Part shown: in pieces, positions 21,704-29,468 of the stretch
How the letters are laid out: each line of letters begins with the position of its first letter
Position numbering within the stretch: the first letter of the stretch is position 1
From: Pseudoclavibacter sp. RFBB5
GTDB lineage: Bacteria; Actinomycetota; Actinomycetes; Actinomycetales; Microbacteriaceae
Assembly: GCF_002931555.1 (NCBI RefSeq)
Contig: NZ_PSTZ01000007.1
Location: 434,001-498,000 of the forward strand
Direction of reading: 5' to 3'
Length of the DNA: 64,000 bases
Made by a program: the position numbers and the translations under genes
The notes under the pieces: model-generated
What the model saw: only the letters and a program-made list of their open reading frames with translations
Database searches by the model: none
What the model was told of the DNA's origin: nothing

Positions 21704-22306
21704 CTACTTCTTGGCCGAGAGCTGCTGGATGACCGCCTGCGCGACCTCCTGCATCGTGAGACGGCGGTCCATCGACGCCTTCTGGATCCAGCGGAACGCC
21801 TCTGGCTCGCTGAGCCCCATCTTCTGCGTGAGGAGGCCCTTCGCGCGGTCGACCTGCTTGCGGGTCTCGAACCGCTCGTTGAGGTCGGAGATCTCGGCCT
21901 CGAGCGCGATGAGCTGCGCGTGGCGAGCGAGCGCGATCTCGATCGCGGGGAGCAGGTCGTTCTGCGTGAACGGCTTCACGACGTACGCGAGGGCGCCCGC
22001 CTCAGTCGCGCGCTCCACCAGTTCCTTCTGGCTGAACGCGGTGAGGAGCACAACGGGCGCGATGCTGTCCTTCGACAGCTGCTCGGCCGCGGAGATGCCG
22101 TCGAGCTGCGGCATCTTGACGTCCATGATGACGAGGTCGGGGCGGAGTTCCTTCGCGAGGGCGACCGCGGTCTCCCCGTCGCCGGCCTCTCCGACCACGT
22201 CGAAGCCGTTGTCGCGGAGGATCTCCACGATGTCGAGCCGGATGAGCGACTCGTCTTCAGCGACGACAACACGTCGCGGGGCTTGAGAGGTTTCCTGTTC
22301 AGTCAC
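21704..22306 (-). CDS. ANTAR-domain response regulator (PdtaR-like)
   Basis: 200 aa. The receiver domain has the acidic pair near Asp18, phosphoacceptor Asp62 (VIMDVKMPQLDG), Thr89 and Lys111 (VVKPFT). The C-terminal ANTAR domain (RKQVDRAKGLLTQKMGLSEPEAFRWIQKASMDRRLTM) binds paired hairpins in nascent RNA to prevent termination. In mycobacteria PdtaR works with the kinase PdtaS; no kinase gene is in this window. The start is GTG, with TAAGCT exactly 6 nt upstream, so the mRNA is probably leaderless. Confidence 0.95.
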   Translation of the reverse strand: MTEQETSQAPRRVVVAEDESLIRLDIVEILRDNGFDVVGEAGDGETAVALAKELRPDLVIMDVKMPQLDGISAAEQLSKDSIAPVVLLTAFSQKELVERATEAGALAYVVKPFTQNDLLPAIEIALARHAQLIALEAEISDLNERFETRKQVDRAKGLLTQKMGLSEPEAFRWIQKASMDRRLTMQEVAQAVIQQLSAKK

Positions 22307-22312
22307 GTAGTG

Positions 22313-22318
22313 AGCTTA
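22313..22318 (-). promoter_or_regulatory. -10 hexamer TAAGCT of the ANTAR regulator, leaderless type
   Basis: Exactly 6 nt separate TAAGCT from the GTG at 22306. It sits almost back to back with the expected promoter of the divergent tRNA-Leu (possible -10 TACTGT at 22322-22327). Confidence 0.45.
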
Positions 22319-22341
22319 CGATACTGTGTCCGTGGTGTTGC

Positions 22342-22427
22342 GCCGGCTTGGCGGAATGGCAGACGCGGTGCACTCAAAATGCTCTGTCCGAGAGGGCGTG
22401 TGGGTTCGAATCCCACAGCCGGCACCA
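22342..22427 (+). tRNA. tRNA-Leu (CAA anticodon)
   Basis: 86 nt including an encoded CCA end. The acceptor arms GCCGGCT and AGCCGGC pair fully. The D-arm region reads GGCGGAATGGCAGACGC, the anticodon loop is CTCAAAA with CAA at 22375-22377, a long class II variable arm (TGTCCGAGAGGGCGT) follows, and the T-arm is GTGGGTTCGAATCCCAC. The anticodon stem has one U/U mismatch at its second pair. It is single copy here and lies at the left edge of the accessory stretch. Confidence 0.97.
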
Positions 22428-22433
22428 GACGGG

Positions 22434-22476
22434 AAGCCCCGGTCGTGCCAGTGAATCACTGGCCGAACCGGGGCTT
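22434..22476 (+). terminator. Terminator after tRNA-Leu
   Basis: AAGCCCCGGT (22434-22443) pairs with ACCGGGGCTT (22467-22476), with a nested hairpin CCAGTG-AAT-CACTGG inside. It begins 6 nt after the CCA end and is followed by GTCTCGTTCTC. Confidence 0.8.
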
Positions 22477-22504
22477 GTCTCGTTCTCGGTGTTTGTGCTC
22501 GGCG

Positions 22505-22765
22505 CTACTCGCCCGTCATGGGCGTCTCCTCAGGTTCCGACGAGGTCGCACCGGTTCCCGACCAGGTCGCGGTCGCGTCCCAGAGGTTCAGCGTGTCGTC
22601 GACCAGCACGTCGACCTCGACTTCGCTCTGGGGAATCGTGACGCCGTCGGAGGCCCCTGCCTCGACGAGGCGCTGCACCAGCTTGTCGGTGACCTCCGTG
22701 AGGGCCTCTTCGCCAGCATCCGCCTCGGCAGAGGCGGTGCGCATATATGTCTTGACTTCGCTCAT
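22505..22765 (-). CDS. Small acidic hypothetical protein
   Basis: 86 aa, acidic and Glu/Thr-rich with no membrane segment or Cys. Residues 20-60 (EALTEVTDKLVQRLVEAGASDGV) suggest a helix followed by short strands, and the C-terminus is a disordered Ser/Glu/Pro tail. I do not recognise the family. It starts 30 nt after the short-chain dehydrogenase stop on the same strand, so the two may share a transcript. The ribosome site is weak. Confidence 0.6.
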   Translation of the reverse strand: MSEVKTYMRTASAEADAGEEALTEVTDKLVQRLVEAGASDGVTIPQSEVEVDVLVDDTLNLWDATATWSGTGATSSEPEETPMTGE

Positions 22766-22795
22766 GCGTCCATCATCTCAGCCACCGCGACCATC

Positions 22796-23602
22796 TCAGC
22801 CGAAGAAGAGTCTCGTGGATGCCGAGACGAAGCCTGACTGCCCGAGCTGCTCACGCATGCCCATGTACTCCTGCGCGTCCTGGCCGACGACGTACGTGAT
22901 CTGCTCGGTCCCGTCCGTCACCGCGTCGAATGCGGCCTGGGCGACCTGCTCGGCGGACGAGCGCGTCGAGTCGCGGGACGGGTCCCGGAACCGCGACGTC
23001 GCCCGGATGAGCGCTTCCAGGTAGTCGGGGTGAGCGGTCTGGTCGAGGCTGCGGCCGCCGAAGTCGGTGCGGATGCCGCCAGGTGCAAGGGTCTTGACCC
23101 GGATGCCGAACGGAGCCAGCTCGTAGGCGAGGCCCTCGCTCCACCCCTCGGCACCGAACTTCGCGGCGTGGTAGACGGAGTTGAAGGGCATCGTGACCTT
23201 GCCGCCGATGGACGTCGTCGTGAGGATCACGCCTGCGCCGCGCTCACGGAAGTGCGGGATGAACTCCTTCGTGACGCGCATGACGCCGATGAGGTTGGTG
23301 GTGATGTTCTGGACGATCTGCTCGTCCGTTGCGGCCTCGAACGGGCCCGCGAGCCCGTAGCCCGCGTTGTTGAAGAGGACGTCGACGGGCTCCTCGGCAA
23401 GCGTCTCGGCCACGACGCGGACGATGGCGTCTCGGTCCGTCACGTCGAGCCGCTTGAGCGTCACCCCCGGGAGGTCACCGAGCTCCGTCTGCTTCTCCGG
23501 CGCCCGCATGGTGGCGATCACTCGCCAGCCCCTGGCGGAGAAGAGCTCGACGGCCGCACGGCCGAGTCCGGTCGAAGTCCCCGTGATGAAGATGGTGCTC
23601 AT
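22796..23602 (-). CDS. Short-chain dehydrogenase/reductase
   Basis: 268 aa, a classical SDR. The cofactor loop TGTSTGLG is at residues 7-14, NNAG at 78-81, and the catalytic residues are Ser131, Tyr144 and Lys148 (YHAAK). The Thr/Arg pattern after strand 2 (TMRAPEK) suggests NADP(H). The start MSTIFITG has GGAAGAGG about 6 nt upstream; the longer open frame before it is not SDR-like. The substrate is unknown. It is divergent from the GltB-like gene, with a shared 259-bp control region. Confidence 0.93.
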   Translation of the reverse strand: MSTIFITGTSTGLGRAAVELFSARGWRVIATMRAPEKQTELGDLPGVTLKRLDVTDRDAIVRVVAETLAEEPVDVLFNNAGYGLAGPFEAATDEQIVQNITTNLIGVMRVTKEFIPHFRERGAGVILTTTSIGGKVTMPFNSVYHAAKFGAEGWSEGLAYELAPFGIRVKTLAPGGIRTDFGGRSLDQTAHPDYLEALIRATSRFRDPSRDSTRSSAEQVAQAAFDAVTDGTEQITYVVGQDAQEYMGMREQLGQSGFVSASTRLFFG

Positions 23603-23683
23603 GGTGCCTCTTCCCTGTTGGTGCTGACGCGGGTGCGCGCTCCGGATCGTACTCCTCACCCCACCAGGTGGTAGGTCAGCGAT

Positions 23684-23736
23684 CGTGCGCGCGCACGGCG
23701 CGTGGCCTTGCATCAGCCTTAGGCACCCCTTACCGT
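23684..23736 (+). promoter_or_regulatory. Candidate control region of the GltB-like gene
   Basis: TTGCAT (23708-23713) and TACCGT (23731-23736) are 17 bp apart and could be -35 and -10 elements. A 14-bp palindrome CGTGCGCGCGCACG (23684-23697) lies just upstream. No GlnR-like GTnAC-N6-GAAAC arrangement was seen between 23603 and 23861. Low certainty. Confidence 0.3.
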
Positions 23737-23861
23737 ACGTATACCGCTTTGCCGCTGGGAAGCTCGCACCGCACCAAGTGCCGACTCCCGCAGACGAAAC
23801 CTCCAACGTTGCAGTGTTCGCGTCGCCTTTCCCCTCGCTGCTGTCCCCTGGAGGCATCTTC

Positions 23862-26800
23862 GTGTCGCAAAAAATCACCGGTCTGTACCGTCCCGAGCTC
23901 GAGAAGAGCGACTGTGGCGTCGGCTTCATCACGCGGAAGGACGGCGTCCAGCATCACGACGTCATCCGGCTCGGCAACGAGGCGCTCTGCGCGATCCCGC
24001 ACCGCGGAGGGATGTCAGCTGAGGGCGTCGGGGACGGCGCCGGCGTCAACGTCGACCTGTCAGTGGAGTTCTTCAGTGCGCTCGTCGGCCGACAGCTCAC
24101 GGCCGGCCTCTTCGGGGTCGGCAACTTCTTCATGCCGAGCGACGAGGCACAGCTCGAGGCCGCTCACGAGCTCATCTCCGGCACGCTGCGGGCCAACGGC
24201 ATCGAGCCCGTGCTCGTGCGCGACGTTCCCGTCGACCCCTCCGTCGCGCGCCCGGCCGCGGCGCACTACCAGCTCCCCATCGTGCAGTGGGTGTTCGAGG
24301 CCGCGGAAGGATGGAGCCGAGCCGAGATGGATTCGGCGGCGAACGCCGCACTCCTCGACATCGAGGGCGTCGCGTACGCGGACCCCGCGCTCCAGGGCCT
24401 CTACCCCCTCTCCCTGAGCGCGCGCACGCAGACCCTCAAGGGGCGCCTCAACTCGAACGAGGTCATCCCCTACTTCACCGACCTGCTCGACGAGCGCCAG
24501 TCGGTGCGCACGCTGTTCTTCCACACGCGCTTCTCGACCAACACGGAACCGCACCCGAGCATGGCGCAGCCGTTCCGCATGCTCGCGCACAACGGCGAGC
24601 TCAACACCGACCGCAAGAACCGCCTCTCTGAGAACGCCCTCGCGACCGCCCGCGGTCGCGTCATCGTGCATCCGCCCGGCCAGTCGGACAGCAGCCGGTT
24701 CGACCAGACCCTCCAGAGCCGTGTCTTCGACGACGGGCTCGAGCTCGTCGAGGCCGTCGTCTCGACCATGCCGCCGGCGTGGGAGAACGACCGCACGCTG
24801 ACCCCCGAGGTGCGCGACATGCTCGAGTTCTTCTCCCTGTACGAGGAGAAGAACGACGGTCCGGCCGCCCTCGTCTTCAGCAACGGCGACATCATCGGCA
24901 CCCGGCTCGACCGCCTCGGCCTGCGGCCGCTGCGTACCGTCGAGACGGACGACTACCTCGTCGTGAGCTCCGAGGCGGGACAGATCCAGTTCGCGCCGGG
25001 CACGATCATCCGCCGCGGCCGCATCGAGGCTGGCGGGATGCTGTACTTCGATCACCGTCAGGGACGCAGCTACCGCACGAGAGAGGCGCTCGAGCAGCTC
25101 GCCAGGCGCCGCGACTACAGCGCGGAGCTCGAAGCGGCCAGAGTCAACATCGAGGACATCGAGCTGCCCGAGATCACCCGAGGCAGCTCCACGCTCGGCT
25201 ACGACGGCGACCTCTCCCCCGCCGGCAGGTACGTTGCGTACTCGCTCAACCAGGAGAGCTTCAAGTTCATGATGGACCCGATGCTCGCGAACGGCACCGA
25301 GCGCATCTCCGCGATGGGCTACGGCAATGCGATCAACGCGCTCTCCGACCAGGAGGGCGGCCTCGCGAAGTACTTCTCGCAGCGGTTCGCGCAGGTCACC
25401 AACCCGCCGCTCGACAGCATCCGCGAAGCCGACGGGATGACGCTCCGCGTGGCGCTCGGCGCGAAGCCGGACGGCGGCAACCGCACGAGGCAGATCGTCG
25501 TGCCGTCCCCGATCCTCAGCCACCTCAACATGGTCGCCCTGCGGGAGCAGCGCCTCGCGCCGCTCGAGCGCTTCGAGATCCTCTACGCCCCCGTGCAGGG
25601 TGACGCCGCGGCCAACGCGGCATCACTGCGCGACGCGGTCGAGCGGGTCTGCGACGCCGTGGCCGAGTTCGCGCGCACGCAGGGCGGCATCGCGGTCCTC
25701 ACTGATCGCAACGTGTCCAGGGAGGCGGCAGCCATCCCGCTCATCCTGGTGATCGCGGCCGTGAACCAGCGGCTGATCCGCGAAGGGCTCAGGCTCCGGG
25801 TCTCGATCATCGCCGAGAGCGGCCAGCTGCCGTCCTCGCACCACATCGCGTCGGCGCTGGGCTTCGGCGCGGCCGCCGTCTACCCGCTCTGCGTGCGGCT
25901 GCGCGCGGAGGAGCGCTACCCGAGCGGCGCCGCATCCGTCGACACGATCACCGAGACGGACCTCGCGGTCGCGCGCTTCGCGAAGGCTGCGGAGAAGTCG
26001 CTCATGAAGACGATGGGTCGCGTCGGCCTCTGCACGGTCGAGAGCTACATCGGTGGCGAGTTCTTCGAACCCAACTACCTCGACACGAAGGACCCCGTGC
26101 TCGCCGGCTACTTCCCGCACCTCGCGGCGCCCGTCGGCGGGGTGCGCTTCGAGCGCATCGCCCTCGCGGTCGCCGAGTGGCACGAGCGGGCCGTCGCCGT
26201 CGCCGACGAGAAGCAGATCCCGCTCCTCGGACTCTTCAAGGAGCGCCAGGAAGGTGCAGGCCATTCCTTCGGGACCACGGCCGTTCGCGGGTTCATCGAC
26301 ATGACAGAGGAGCCGCGCGTCCTCGAGTCGCCGGGGGCTGCTGAGGCGACGGAACCGGGCGAGGCGGCCGCCGAACCGCACCCGGGCCACGACTCGCTGC
26401 GCCTCCTCACGCTCGGCCAGCTCGGCGACGCCTTCGGGCTCGACGACAAGGCCTACACGTACAACGGATACGGGGCGCTCACCCCCGAGCAGATCGACGC
26501 GTTCGAGATCACCCCCGGCTACCGCGACTTCGTCACCAACACGATCCAGGAGCGCACGCGCCGACCATCCGCGCTGCGCGATGTCCTCTCGCTGCCCGCC
26601 GACGTGCGCCTCGCGTCGACCCCCTCCGAGTTCGCGCGCGAGCTCAGTCGGTTCTCGCTCGACGGGAACAGCGACGTCCGCGTGCGCGGCCTCGAGATCG
26701 AGCGCGTCGAGAACGAGCGCTACCTGCTCACCCTGACGGGTCCCCTCGACGACGAAGCCGCGCGCTACGACGCGCTCGCGCAGGTCCTCACCGCACTCGA

Positions 26801-29468
26801 TGGCGAGGCCATCGTCGAGACCACGGCGACGGATGCAGGACTCGAGGTCCGCGTGGTCCCCGGCATCTCCAGCGTTCTGAGCCTGCTGAGGACGGCTCCG
26901 GACAGCATCTCGCTCGACGAAGTGCAGCCGGCGCACGAGATCGCCCGCACGCTCGCCTCCGGCGCCATGAGCCACGGGGCGCTCGTCGCCACGGCGCACG
27001 AGTCGGTCGCGCACGGCACGAACATGGTCGGCGGCATGTCGAACTGCGGTGAGGGTGGCGAGCACATCACCCGCTACAACACGATCCGCGGCTCGCGCAT
27101 CAAGCAGTTCGCCTCCGGACGCTTCGGCATCTGGGCCGGCTACCTCGCCGACCCGATGCTGCAAGAGCTGGAGATCAAGATCGGCCAGGGCGCGAAGCCC
27201 GGCGAGGGCGGGCAGCTGCCTGCCCCCAAGGTCACGGTCGACATCGCCGCGGCCCGCGGCGGCACCCCTGGCGTCGAGCTCGTCTCCCCGCCCCCGCACC
27301 ACGACACGTACTCGATCGAGGACCTCGCCCAGCTCATCCACGACTGCAAGGCGGCGAGAGTTCGCGTCGTCGTCAAACTCGTCTCGTCGGAGGGCATCGG
27401 CACGATCGCCGTGGGCGTCGCGAAGGCCGGCGCCGACGTCATCAACGTGGCGGGCAACACGGGCGGCACGGGGGCTGCGGCCGTCACGAGCCTCAAGTAC
27501 GCGGGCCGCTCGGCCGAGATCGGCGTCGCCGAGGTGCACCAGGCGCTCCTCGCGAACGGACTCCGGCAGAAGGTCGTGCTGCGCTGCTCGGGCGCCCACC
27601 AGATGGCAAGCGACGTCGTCACCTCGGCGCTCCTCGGCGGGGACAGCTTCGAGTTCGGCACGACGGCGCTGATGATGCTCGGCTGCGTCATGGCGAAGAA
27701 CTGCAACATCAAGTGCCCAGCCGGCCTCACGACGAACCCGGAGGTGTTCGACGGCGACCCGCGCGCGCTCGCGCAGTACCTGCTCAACATCTCCCACGAG
27801 GTGCGCGAGATCCTCGCCTCCCTCGGCCTTCGCTCGCTCGGCGAGGCACGCGGCCGCGGCGACCTGCTGCAGCTCCTCGCGCACCCCGCGAGCGTCGGCG
27901 ACCTGGATGTGCGCGACATGCTCGCGAAGGTGCCGGAAAAGATCGTCACCGACCCCATCTCCCTCGAGAAGGACTTCAGCATCGACGACTCGCTCGTCGA
28001 GCAGATCCGGGCCGCGCTCATCGAGCGCGCTGAGCCCGCAGTTCTCATCGAGGGCGTCGAGATGGGCAACCGCTTCAAGTCGGTCGGTGGCCAGCTGTCC
28101 ATCGACATCGAGCGGATGCTCAACTACGAGCTCGACGCCGCGACCGTGGCGGACCTTTCCTCGGTCGTCGAGGACGACCGCGGACGGCGCTCGCTCGTCG
28201 ACGGCAGCGTGACCGTCACGACCCAGGGGTCGGCGGGCCAGTCGTACGGCGCGTTCAGCAACGACGGCATGCGCCTCGTGCACACGGGAACCGCGAACGA
28301 CGGCGTCGGCAAGAGCCAAGGAGGCGGCACCATCGTGATCCTCTCCCCCGGCGGAGGTGGCTCGCAGCCCGGCGAGAACGTGCTCATCGGCAACTTCGCA
28401 CTCTTCGGCGCGACCGGTGGACGCACGTTCGTGCAGGGCGAGGCGGGTGACCGCTTCGCGGTGCGCAACTCCGGCGCCACGGCCGTCGTCGAGGGCATCG
28501 GCGACTTCGGCTGCGAGTACATGACCAACGGAGCCGTGCTCAACCTCGGGAGCGCGGGCAAGGGCCTCGGCAACGGGATGAGCGGCGGCTTCGTCTACCA
28601 GTACGACGCGGACGGGTCGACTCTCGCCAACGTCAGCGCCGACTCGCTGCTGGTGTTCCCCATCACCGACACGAGCCACGGGGACTTCCACGAGGCGGCC
28701 GTCAAGCTCCTGCTGCACTGGCACCTCGACGCGACCGGGTCTCCGCTCGCCGCGCGGATCCTCGGCGACTGGGAGGCGGAGCGCAGCAAGTTCTTCTGCG
28801 GCATGCCCCGGGCGCTGCTCCTGTACCAGGACGCGGACGAGATCCTCGCGGCCAAGGGCCGCAAGGAGCTCCTCGACGAGCTCTCGGCGTCGATCGCGAC
28901 CCAGCGCATCCGCCTCTTCAAGGAGGCCTACCGAGGCGCTCACCCGGTCATCGGCGGGCGCACGCCGAGTGGCTCCGAAGCGGACCGCGACGACCGGTTC
29001 GCGCTGCTCGCCTCCTACGCCGTGCTGAACATCTCGCAGGGCATCGCGCTCACACGCGTCCCGGACGCGAGCGGACCCGACGACCCCCGGGTGGTGGATG
29101 CGGTGCGGAAGCTGATCCTCACCGAGGACTTCTTCGTCATGCAGCGCGTCAACAAGTACCTGCGCGGGGAGCTCGAGCGCTTCGAGGACGCTGCGCTGGC
29201 GGCCCTCATCGCTGCCAAGCGCCTGGAGGATTACAAGGACGCGCTCCGTCTGCGCAACGTGCGCAGCATCGACGCGCCTGGAACGACGGGATGGATCATG
29301 CACCAGAACGTGAAGAACCGCCGCCTGCTCGAGTCGGTTGGCACCGACGAGATCCTGGCGACCGCGGCGCTGGTGGACATCGCCCGCGACCTCGTCGTCA
29401 CGGAGAAGCGTCAGCAGCCTTCGGCCGCCATGGCGGGTCTCACGGCAACCGCCGGAGGTCTGGCATGA
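23862..29468 (+). CDS. Divergent glutamate synthase large-subunit homologue (GltB-like)
   Basis: 1868 aa from a GTG with TGGAGG 7 nt upstream; an ATG 177 nt earlier is rejected. It has a class II glutaminase domain with predicted nucleophile Cys18 (DCGVGF) and HNGELNT, and an FMN domain (SGAMSHG, IKQFASGRFG, GQGAKPGEGGQLP). The 3Fe-4S cysteines are at 1275, 1281 and 1285, one residue tighter than in the canonical copy. The C-terminal GxxG helix domain is followed by extra sequence. It has about 157 more residues than the canonical GltB before the SGAMS motif and about 198 more after it. Active-site loops differ: AGNTGGTGA for SGHDGGTGA, NCGEGGE for NTGEGGE. A glutamine-dependent amidotransfer/reduction on 2-oxoglutarate or a related acid is likely; the substrate is uncertain. 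The stop overlaps the diflavin reductase start. Confidence 0.88.
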   Translation: MSQKITGLYRPELEKSDCGVGFITRKDGVQHHDVIRLGNEALCAIPHRGGMSAEGVGDGAGVNVDLSVEFFSALVGRQLTAGLFGVGNFFMPSDEAQLEAAHELISGTLRANGIEPVLVRDVPVDPSVARPAAAHYQLPIVQWVFEAAEGWSRAEMDSAANAALLDIEGVAYADPALQGLYPLSLSARTQTLKGRLNSNEVIPYFTDLLDERQSVRTLFFHTRFSTNTEPHPSMAQPFRMLAHNGELNTDRKNRLSENALATARGRVIVHPPGQSDSSRFDQTLQSRVFDDGLELVEAVVSTMPPAWENDRTLTPEVRDMLEFFSLYEEKNDGPAALVFSNGDIIGTRLDRLGLRPLRTVETDDYLVVSSEAGQIQFAPGTIIRRGRIEAGGMLYFDHRQGRSYRTREALEQLARRRDYSAELEAARVNIEDIELPEITRGSSTLGYDGDLSPAGRYVAYSLNQESFKFMMDPMLANGTERISAMGYGNAINALSDQEGGLAKYFSQRFAQVTNPPLDSIREADGMTLRVALGAKPDGGNRTRQIVVPSPILSHLNMVALREQRLAPLERFEILYAPVQGDAAANAASLRDAVERVCDAVAEFARTQGGIAVLTDRNVSREAAAIPLILVIAAVNQRLIREGLRLRVSIIAESGQLPSSHHIASALGFGAAAVYPLCVRLRAEERYPSGAASVDTITETDLAVARFAKAAEKSLMKTMGRVGLCTVESYIGGEFFEPNYLDTKDPVLAGYFPHLAAPVGGVRFERIALAVAEWHERAVAVADEKQIPLLGLFKERQEGAGHSFGTTAVRGFIDMTEEPRVLESPGAAEATEPGEAAAEPHPGHDSLRLLTLGQLGDAFGLDDKAYTYNGYGALTPEQIDAFEITPGYRDFVTNTIQERTRRPSALRDVLSLPADVRLASTPSEFARELSRFSLDGNSDVRVRGLEIERVENERYLLTLTGPLDDEAARYDALAQVLTALDGEAIVETTATDAGLEVRVVPGISSVLSLLRTAPDSISLDEVQPAHEIARTLASGAMSHGALVATAHESVAHGTNMVGGMSNCGEGGEHITRYNTIRGSRIKQFASGRFGIWAGYLADPMLQELEIKIGQGAKPGEGGQLPAPKVTVDIAAARGGTPGVELVSPPPHHDTYSIEDLAQLIHDCKAARVRVVVKLVSSEGIGTIAVGVAKAGADVINVAGNTGGTGAAAVTSLKYAGRSAEIGVAEVHQALLANGLRQKVVLRCSGAHQMASDVVTSALLGGDSFEFGTTALMMLGCVMAKNCNIKCPAGLTTNPEVFDGDPRALAQYLLNISHEVREILASLGLRSLGEARGRGDLLQLLAHPASVGDLDVRDMLAKVPEKIVTDPISLEKDFSIDDSLVEQIRAALIERAEPAVLIEGVEMGNRFKSVGGQLSIDIERMLNYELDAATVADLSSVVEDDRGRRSLVDGSVTVTTQGSAGQSYGAFSNDGMRLVHTGTANDGVGKSQGGGTIVILSPGGGGSQPGENVLIGNFALFGATGGRTFVQGEAGDRFAVRNSGATAVVEGIGDFGCEYMTNGAVLNLGSAGKGLGNGMSGGFVYQYDADGSTLANVSADSLLVFPITDTSHGDFHEAAVKLLLHWHLDATGSPLAARILGDWEAERSKFFCGMPRALLLYQDADEILAAKGRKELLDELSASIATQRIRLFKEAYRGAHPVIGGRTPSGSEADRDDRFALLASYAVLNISQGIALTRVPDASGPDDPRVVDAVRKLILTEDFFVMQRVNKYLRGELERFEDAALAALIAAKRLEDYKDALRLRNVRSIDAPGTTGWIMHQNVKNRRLLESVGTDEILATAALVDIARDLVVTEKRQQPSAAMAGLTATAGGLA

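Noticed and set aside
23685-23861. Upstream ATG start for the GltB-like gene
   Set aside because: The extra 59 residues do not resemble GltB, lie over the putative promoter, and the GTG at 23862 has a good ribosome site.
25623-29303. A 1226-codon minus-strand open frame across the GltB-like gene
   Set aside because: Composition is rich in Arg, Ala, Val, Asp and His as in GC shadows; the plus-strand frame carries all GltB motifs.
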